Of a DNA stretch of 64,000 nt, positions 58,596-64,000 are shown piece after piece (the first letter of the stretch is position 1; each line of letters begins with the position of its first letter). Below the pieces are notes generated by a model that made no database searches, had not been told where the DNA came from, and saw nothing but the letters and a program-made list of their open reading frames with translations. Position numbers and translations under genes: made by a program. Origin of the DNA: Lentinula raphanica (lineage: Eukaryota > Basidiomycota > Agaricomycetes > Agaricales > Omphalotaceae); contig JANVFP010000038.1 of the NCBI GenBank assembly GCA_027919835.1, positions 372,001-436,000 of the forward strand. The letters are read 5' to 3'.

Positions 58596-59284
58596 CTGTG
58601 AGCATACAGTTGATCAATCTGCACAACAACTGACGATTCTTGTAGTTGCTATCGTTTTCTTCGCGAGTCGCCGGCACTGTCCACGTATCGAGTATACTGT
58701 TTACATTGGCATACCTTCAGACGCGCTTTCGTCGTTCTATCATGCCTGCGTACGACGGAATTGTCTGTGCAACCGAGCTACAGATGTATCCGAGTACTCT
58801 TCTCCACGTTGTACTGTATCTTTGATAAATTCGAACCTCAATTGCTGGCCTTGCCACTTCGCGAATCGCGAGGTTGAGTTTCAGCTGTATTGTGGTATAA
58901 GTTCTTCGGCTCGATGTAGAGTCCGTGAGTTGCCAGCAGCTCGAAACAGCTTGTTCGACAAACGAAGGGGGAAGCAAATTGTAGACTCAAAGGAAGAGAC
59001 AGATTCAAGTTTAGACGCGCGTTTCAAGTTCGTGAGATCGTTGAATGCATTGATGGGCGCTAACTCATGTTGGCTTTCTTTTCAGTTTCAATTTGTGCTT
59101 ACAGCGCCTACCATAAATCATGTCAAGCGCACTTTTTTGTGCTTCGAACAAAAGGTACCCGAAGAACCCAGGGCATAGCTGAATTGCTTATGTACTATGC
59201 CGGATCTATATATATAGTACCGCTTACGCGTCGTCGTTTTTTCCTTTGCTTTGCTGTGCTACTAGGGCTGCTCTTCTATCATTG
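58596..59284. other. Intergenic
   Basis: A 210-codon plus-strand frame (58546-59178) overlaps the end of member C in another frame. It has no domain and unusual composition, so it is not called. TATATATATAG at 59206 could be a TATA element for the gene at 59285. Confidence 0.5.
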
Positions 59285-61440
59285 ATGATAAATCCGTCGC
59301 GCTCACCTGGCTCACCAATGGCAAATAACTTCGTAGACCGCTCACAACATCAGCAACTCACATTACCTCGACTTCCTGAACTAGATCTGAATGTCCCGTA
59401 TTCTTGTACTTCTTCTCATGGCTTCCCTCATGGCTTCCCTCAATCCATTGGGGACAGCCATGCTCAACACCTCCAGTCTCTTCCAAATAGATATCATATC
59501 GAGAACTTTCCTCCTGTCTTCTCTGCTGAGCATATTGGACATGCTAAACATGCTGATCTTCCTGCTTATCTTCCTGGTGACAACCACCTCAAACAACGCG
59601 CCGGTTCCTCAGAAGGATTGCAATTCAAGTCAAAGGAGCCTCCCAAACCTGAAATTCTCAATGATCAAGCCTTTTCTTCAAACAATCACAATACATCCAT
59701 TGAATTTGAGGACCACTCTGAGTTTTCGGAACAACATTCAGTTTCTACTGACAGTCTTCCGGACCATTGTAAGACCATAGAAATTCATGAAGTCCAACTG
59801 TAATTTCTAATCTATCTGCACAGTGGACACGTCTTGGTATCAACCATTGGAGACCTGGTATAAACCTTTGACAAAATGGTATCATGAACCAACGAAAACT
59901 GGTATGCTTTCTTTATTGTGTATTGTAATGAGTGATTCAAACTCCATATAGTTCTAACTGATGATGACAACTCCGGCGATGAAAAATACAGTGAACCTGA
60001 GATAGTTTCCATTCCCGCAAAGCGAGCTCGTGGACGTCCCAGAAAAGTTCCCGCTAAGCCATCTGTCACGCCGGCGGCACAGCCTCACACAGACGATGCA
60101 CCAAAACAGCCAATAATTTCGTTCGAGCTCCTCTTACACTTACTATTACCAGACAAGGTTATACCAGGAAGGACCAAATGAGCAAAATCCAAGATCGAGA
60201 AGCAAGAGCCTGAGCAGCGTGGGCCCATATTTTTGCAGTCTGATAAGTCTTGGGACGATTTTCTAGATACAATCAGCTCTCTTGTACCTACTCCACATAC
60301 GGGGTTGTTTTTACCCACTCTCGCATGGCGTTTCCTCTCTCCGGCTAACAGTCCTTGGATTCCTATCACTACGTCTGAAGGCTATCAGTCCATGCTTAGC
60401 CAAGTGAAAAGAAAACTTGCCAAAGGTAGTGGGTATATTGTGGTTCGGATGCAAAAACCCATTGTAGCACAAAATGTCAGTGTTCCTCCAACCAGTTTCA
60501 TCAGTGACTGACGCGATACCGATACAGGTACATTTGCCAAATAGTATCAGAGCTTCTTTCGAAGAACCTGAAAGCTCGGATGAGGATCGTCCTATGTCAA
60601 AGATGGTAATAAAGTCCTACTATTTGCTGGAAATAACTTGTTCTAACCTCAACCTAGGGAAAGTTTGATGACCGCGTTGAAACTCAGGCTGAAAAACTTC
60701 TTGAACACTATGGTCCTGGAAAGTGTGATATTCATCCCACTCTTCCATGCTTCTTCTATCGTCCTACCGATTTGCATTTTGAGTTGACACGTCCTCGTCG
60801 TCTGGTATGGGCGCAGGCAATTGTAAGTGTGATTCAATACCTTAGCATACCCGAATTTTTCTCATGACTCTATATCAAGCTCAACGGAACTGTTGATGAG
60901 ACCCAGATTCCGCTCAGTTCAAAACTATTCAGTAAAGATCAGGCCATCAAAGTCAATCGAGGTCATGGCAATAACACTGCAATCGCACCATCTGCTATGC
61001 CAGCCTATCCTGTGACTTCGGTGCAGCCTCAATCAGGATATCCACCGCCAGGTGGAGGAATGATGTATCCACCATACTCAATGTTTCCGCATGCTCCATA
61101 TTCTTCGATCTACCCTTACTATGGTGGGATCATGATGCCTCCCAGTCCTTGGTCACCACCCACACATGGTTCTTTATCACATCCATTGCTATCTTTGCCA
61201 TCTTCACCATCTCATCAACGGTCATCTCCTCCACCAGCTCCCGAGGGATATACATTGCATCAGTTTTGTGTCGATTATGGCTTGGATGATGAAATTGAAT
61301 CCGGCCTCGTCAAACTTGGCTTCGAGCCAGGTAACCGGCTCACAGATATTACTCACGATGACTTCCGTCAAGCAGGAATAAAGCCTGTCCAGCACTCCCA
61401 GGTGATGCAGGCTTACAATAAGTATAAAGCGCAGCATTAG
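59285..61440 (+). CDS. AT-hook and SAM-like domain protein, probably transposon-associated, with an in-frame TGA
   Basis: Spliced exons give MINPSRSPGSPMANNFVDRS, a Ser/His-rich section, WYQPLETWYKPLTKWYHEP, an AT-hook ARGRPRKVP, then DKSWDDFLDTISSLVPTPHT, GKCDIHPTLPCFFYRP, a Pro/Tyr-rich stretch, and a C-terminal SAM-like fold LHQFCVDYGLDDEIESGLVK to VMQAYNKYKAQH. All five small introns keep frame. The exception is a TGA at 60179-60181 inside an otherwise continuous frame (PGRTK-stop-AKSKIEK). It could be a CGA-to-TGA mutation, or be skipped by an unusually short 36-nt intron (GTTATA to CCAAG), which would also keep frame. Similar AT-hook/SAM proteins occur next to DNA transposons in Agaricomycetes (recollection, not checked). 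It converges with a DDE transposase 98 bp away. Confidence 0.62.
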
Positions 61441-61538
61441 AAAGCTATTGGCAGATATCTTTGTTCCATTTTCATAGCTGCTCAAGTTGTACCACAGAAG
61501 TCATATCATTCTATACATATATTCAGCTCATGTACATA

Positions 61539-62618
61539 CTACTGGATTCTGTATCCTGAATGTTCAAACCATTTCTTGGCCTTCTCACCATTGATATGTC
61601 CTGTTGCTTCATACAATGCCAGTTCAGGATCTGTTGCCTTGTACATAGACTTCCAGTTCTTTCGAATATATGTCTTCACTAGAAATTGAGTGTCAGGAGA
61701 AGACTGTCACTTATAATCAAGAAGTACCTACAACAACTAAAACTCTCCTCGATGGGATTGAAGTCAGGAGAATAAGGAGGAAGAAAGAGCAGTTTGCATC
61801 CATGTGCATCAATGATCTCTTGAAGGACCCGAGATTTTTGAATCGCGCAGTTGTCGAGGATGAGAACACTGTTATTCAGTGGAAATGGATTCATTTTTGG
61901 CAGCTAAACAGAGTGTAATAAGTTATCTTTCTAGTTGAGAACAAGACAGAATAACACGCACTACATCATCACAAATGAAACTCACAAATGCCTGAGCATT
62001 GAGAGAGCCTGGAATCACTTGAACTGCTTCATATCCATCAACGCTCATAGCAGCCACCAAGCTGTATCGATCTCCGCGAACAAAGTTTGCGGAAATTGTT
62101 GCTCGTTGTCCTGATACTGCATGTCCATAGTGCCAATAAATGGTTCGATCATCTTTGCTAGTCTCATCCACGAAAATCATCTGGCTTGCAACATAATGTG
62201 TCGACACATTAGCCATCCATTCTGCTCGTACTTCATCATTGCGCTCAGCCGCTGCTCTTCGAAGCCGTTTGTAGGTAATTCCCGCATCCTTGATAATCCG
62301 GCACACTGAGGAAGTCGATAGTCCAACATCATGTGCTACAGCAAGCCAGTCCTGTATCTCTGCAAGATACATTTCCGGTGCTTCTGCAGCTAGAGCGACA
62401 AGGTCATGGATGACTCTTGGTTCGATTGTCGAGGGCCGCCCGCGTTGATAACTGGTTGGAGTAACGACAGACCCAAATTGGTCAAGATTGTTCATCCAAC
62501 GATAGAGGCTACGTTTGGATACACCTAAGATATCGGCTACTTCATCGATGGAGTATTCATTGTCTAAGAGTTGTACTGCTCGTCGCTTGAGATCTGTGCT
62601 GATTTGTCTGTGGACCAT
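61539..62618 (-). CDS. DDE transposase, IS630/Tc1-mariner superfamily
   Basis: Exon 1 begins MVHRQISTDLKRRAVQLL and contains two helix-turn-helix segments: YSIDEVADILGVSKRSLYRW, then GRPSTIEP and the second, LSTSSVCRIIKDAGITYKRL. The catalytic triad is FVDETS (first Asp), VLILDNCAI (second Asp, in exon 2) and PPYSPDFNPIEE (third acidic residue). Introns lie near 61970-61905 (GTGCGT to TTTAG) and 61730-61682. The last exon reads TYIRKNWKSMYKATDPELAL and stops at 61539. All residues needed for activity are present and the frame is open. Cut-and-paste transposition is the family role (family knowledge). No clear terminal inverted repeats were found. Confidence 0.85.
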
Positions 62619-62634
62619 TGGAAAGAAACCTTCG

Positions 62635-63245
62635 GCCTGCTATTTAAACAAGTGTGGCCAAGGCCACCCTCTATTTAAACATGTTTAATACTCTCTGCGC
62701 GCTCAGTACACGAGCTTGTTCAAACATATTAGTGTACTGCTTGTTTAGAACTTGTGTCTGCTTGAACTCATCTCTGTTTAAATCTCATCTGTGTTTAAGT
62801 CTCCTTTGTGTTTAAGTCTCGTCTCTGTTTGAACTTCATCTCTGTGCAATGGCTCTGTGTTTACAGGAAACTGTTTGTTTAAAGAGCAGCGTGTTTAAAT
62901 GGAATGAATAGTGTATATTTAAATGAAAGAGATTCGTTTGAAAGTGTGTGTTTAGAGTTATGTGTTTAGAAGAGAGTGTTTAAAAGAGTGTATTTAGAAG
63001 AGCAAAGGGTGCTTAAATCGAGTGTTTAAAAGAGTGTATTTAGAAGAGCAAAGGGTGTTTAGAGGGAGTGTTTAAAAGAGTGTGTTTAGAAGAAAATGTC
63101 TGGAGTTGAAAGAGCGTGTTTAGAGGAGAATGGGAGAAAGGTGTGTTTAAATAAAAAGGGTATAGTGATAAGAGTGCTGGTGAAAGAGCGTGTTTCAATG
63201 AAAATATGTGGTGAATGAACAGGGTATAAGTGGATTCAAAAGAAT
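62635..63245. repeat. Array of short GTGTTTAAA/GTGTTTAGA repeats
   Basis: Upstream of the transposase the motif GTGTTTA(A/G)A, or its TTTAAAC variants, recurs well over ten times. Part of it is a higher-order tandem: GAGTGTTTAAAAGAGTGTAT followed by TTAGAAGAGCAAAGGGTG appears at about 62977 and again at 63019. TATTTAAACA flanks both sides of the palindrome GTGGCC-AA-GGCCAC (62654-62667). Spacing is irregular overall. Confidence 0.8.
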
Positions 63246-63325
63246 GTATTGAAACCATGTGTGAAGACAACGAAGAGTATGTTCGAAGAACGAAACCGAG
63301 AGAATCAAAAGATTGACCAAGAGAA

Positions 63326-63997
63326 TCACAACATAGTAGAAAACCTGTTTGGGAGTGTCTTCAGGAACTTACCATTCTCATCGACGAGAATGGGATTGCC
63401 ATCTGCATTTTGGGTAACATACCCCTCAGATACTCCTTTGTCATTCACCATCATAACTCGGCCATCGGTTTGTGGAACGAGATCAGACCAGCCCTTGGAA
63501 TGCTGCTTTGCTTTTTTTGCAGCAGGTTGAGGACCGGAATCTGGATTCGTCCTCTTCCTAGACTTCGTGCGAGAACTCCTGCGAACAGTGTCAACCTCAT
63601 GAGCAGAGGTAGTAGAGACACCTGCTACCGAATTAGGATTTGTTCCCGAAGATGAAGTCTGGTTCTTCCGGGCATTGGCACGAGTCTTGCGTGCCGCACG
63701 TACAGGCTCCGAAGGCCCGGTTGACAAAGGAGTAGAAACGATTGTTGGTGAAGGAGCTGCAGCCATAATCGGATGAGAGATAGTTGAGGAAGTGAAAACA
63801 TTCGGCATGGCAGGTGAAGGGACAGCAGCAACGATGGGAGGAATGGTCACTGGAGTAGCCACAGATGTAGATGGTACATCTGGAATGGGCAAAACATTTG
63901 GTGCACCTGGCGAAGGTAAACGAGGAGCGTTCGAAGATGGTGGCATATTCTCCACTGCCGATGAAGGACTGGTGATCGCCAGAGCGGCGTTGTTCAA
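63326..63997 (-). CDS. Basic Pro/Ser-rich protein, partial at right edge
   Basis: Open to the window end, with no ATG visible, so the N-terminus lies outside. Content: a Pro/Ser/Ala/Val-rich low-complexity region, then basic RAARKTRANARKNQ, RRSSRTKSRKRTNP and PAAKKAKQHSKGW (nuclear-type signals), then a compact conserved-looking GRVMMVNDKGVSEGYVTQNA with GNPILVDENG. A perfect GTAAGT donor follows ENG at about 63383-63378, so the exon probably ends there rather than at 63326. I do not recognise a family. Its place beside the transposase and repeat array suggests mobile-element cargo or a neighbour gene. Confidence 0.5.
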   Translation of the reverse strand: MNNAALAITSPSSAVENMPPSSNAPRLPSPGAPNVLPIPDVPSTSVATPVTIPPIVAAVPSPAMPNVFTSSTISHPIMAAAPSPTIVSTPLSTGPSEPVRAARKTRANARKNQTSSSGTNPNSVAGVSTTSAHEVDTVRRSSRTKSRKRTNPDSGPQPAAKKAKQHSKGWSDLVPQTDGRVMMVNDKGVSEGYVTQNADGNPILVDENGKFLKTLPNRFSTML

Positions 63998-64000
63998 GAT

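Noticed and set aside
58546..59178. 210-codon plus-strand frame after secreted member C
   Set aside because: It overlaps the end of member C in another frame, has no domain or signal pattern, and lies in the presumed 3' UTR.

Overview
The window is nuclear DNA of a filamentous basidiomycete, most likely an Agaricomycete. Genes on both strands carry several short GT-AG introns of about 45-65 nt. Recognisable families (DUF3295 regulator, SFP1-like zinc finger, Zn2Cys6 factor, MYND protein, flavin-dependent halogenase, TET/JBP oxygenase) fit that group. There is no prokaryotic or organellar signature, and I found no rRNA, tRNA or CRISPR.

Layout. 0-1.9 kb: flavin-dependent halogenase (minus). 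1.9-5.8 kb: long stretch without a credible gene. 6.2-8.9 kb: large low-complexity membrane-anchored protein. 9.3-13.5 kb: tandem segmental duplication carrying a small secreted-protein gene and a frameshifted paralogue. 14.1-18.1 kb: AhpC/TSA-domain protein and a Grx3/4-type monothiol glutaredoxin. 18.5-23.6 kb: two intact members and one remnant of an unrecognised secreted-protein family; a third intact member lies at 57.3-58.6 kb. 24.6-28.2 kb: SFP1-like zinc-finger regulator and another small secreted protein. 30.9-40.5 kb: compact accessory block with a PIN/XPG-type nuclease (minus), a TET/JBP-type 2OG-Fe(II) oxygenase (plus), a tyrosine recombinase (plus) and a SAP-domain protein (minus). 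43.4-51.9 kb: DUF1752/DUF3295 regulator and a Zn2Cys6 factor. 52.4-56.3 kb: small cytosolic protein and a MYND gene with an apparent frameshift. 59.3-64 kb: AT-hook/SAM-like gene, IS630/Tc1-type DDE transposase, a field of short GTGTTTAAA-like repeats, and a partial basic protein.

The most interesting region is 30.9-40.5 kb. The recombinase (509 aa) and the TET/JBP protein (508 aa) both splice into uninterrupted frames. The recombinase and SAP genes converge with only 42 bp between them. Fungal TET/JBP genes are known to travel with KDZ transposons, but no KDZ transposase is visible here; the only DNA-mobilising enzyme in the block is the recombinase. A Crypton-like element carrying a DNA-methylation eraser is therefore a hypothesis worth testing. 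The second candidate is the secreted family (387, 333 and 385 aa), with the same two introns in the same phases in all copies; two members end in basic, NLS-like tails.
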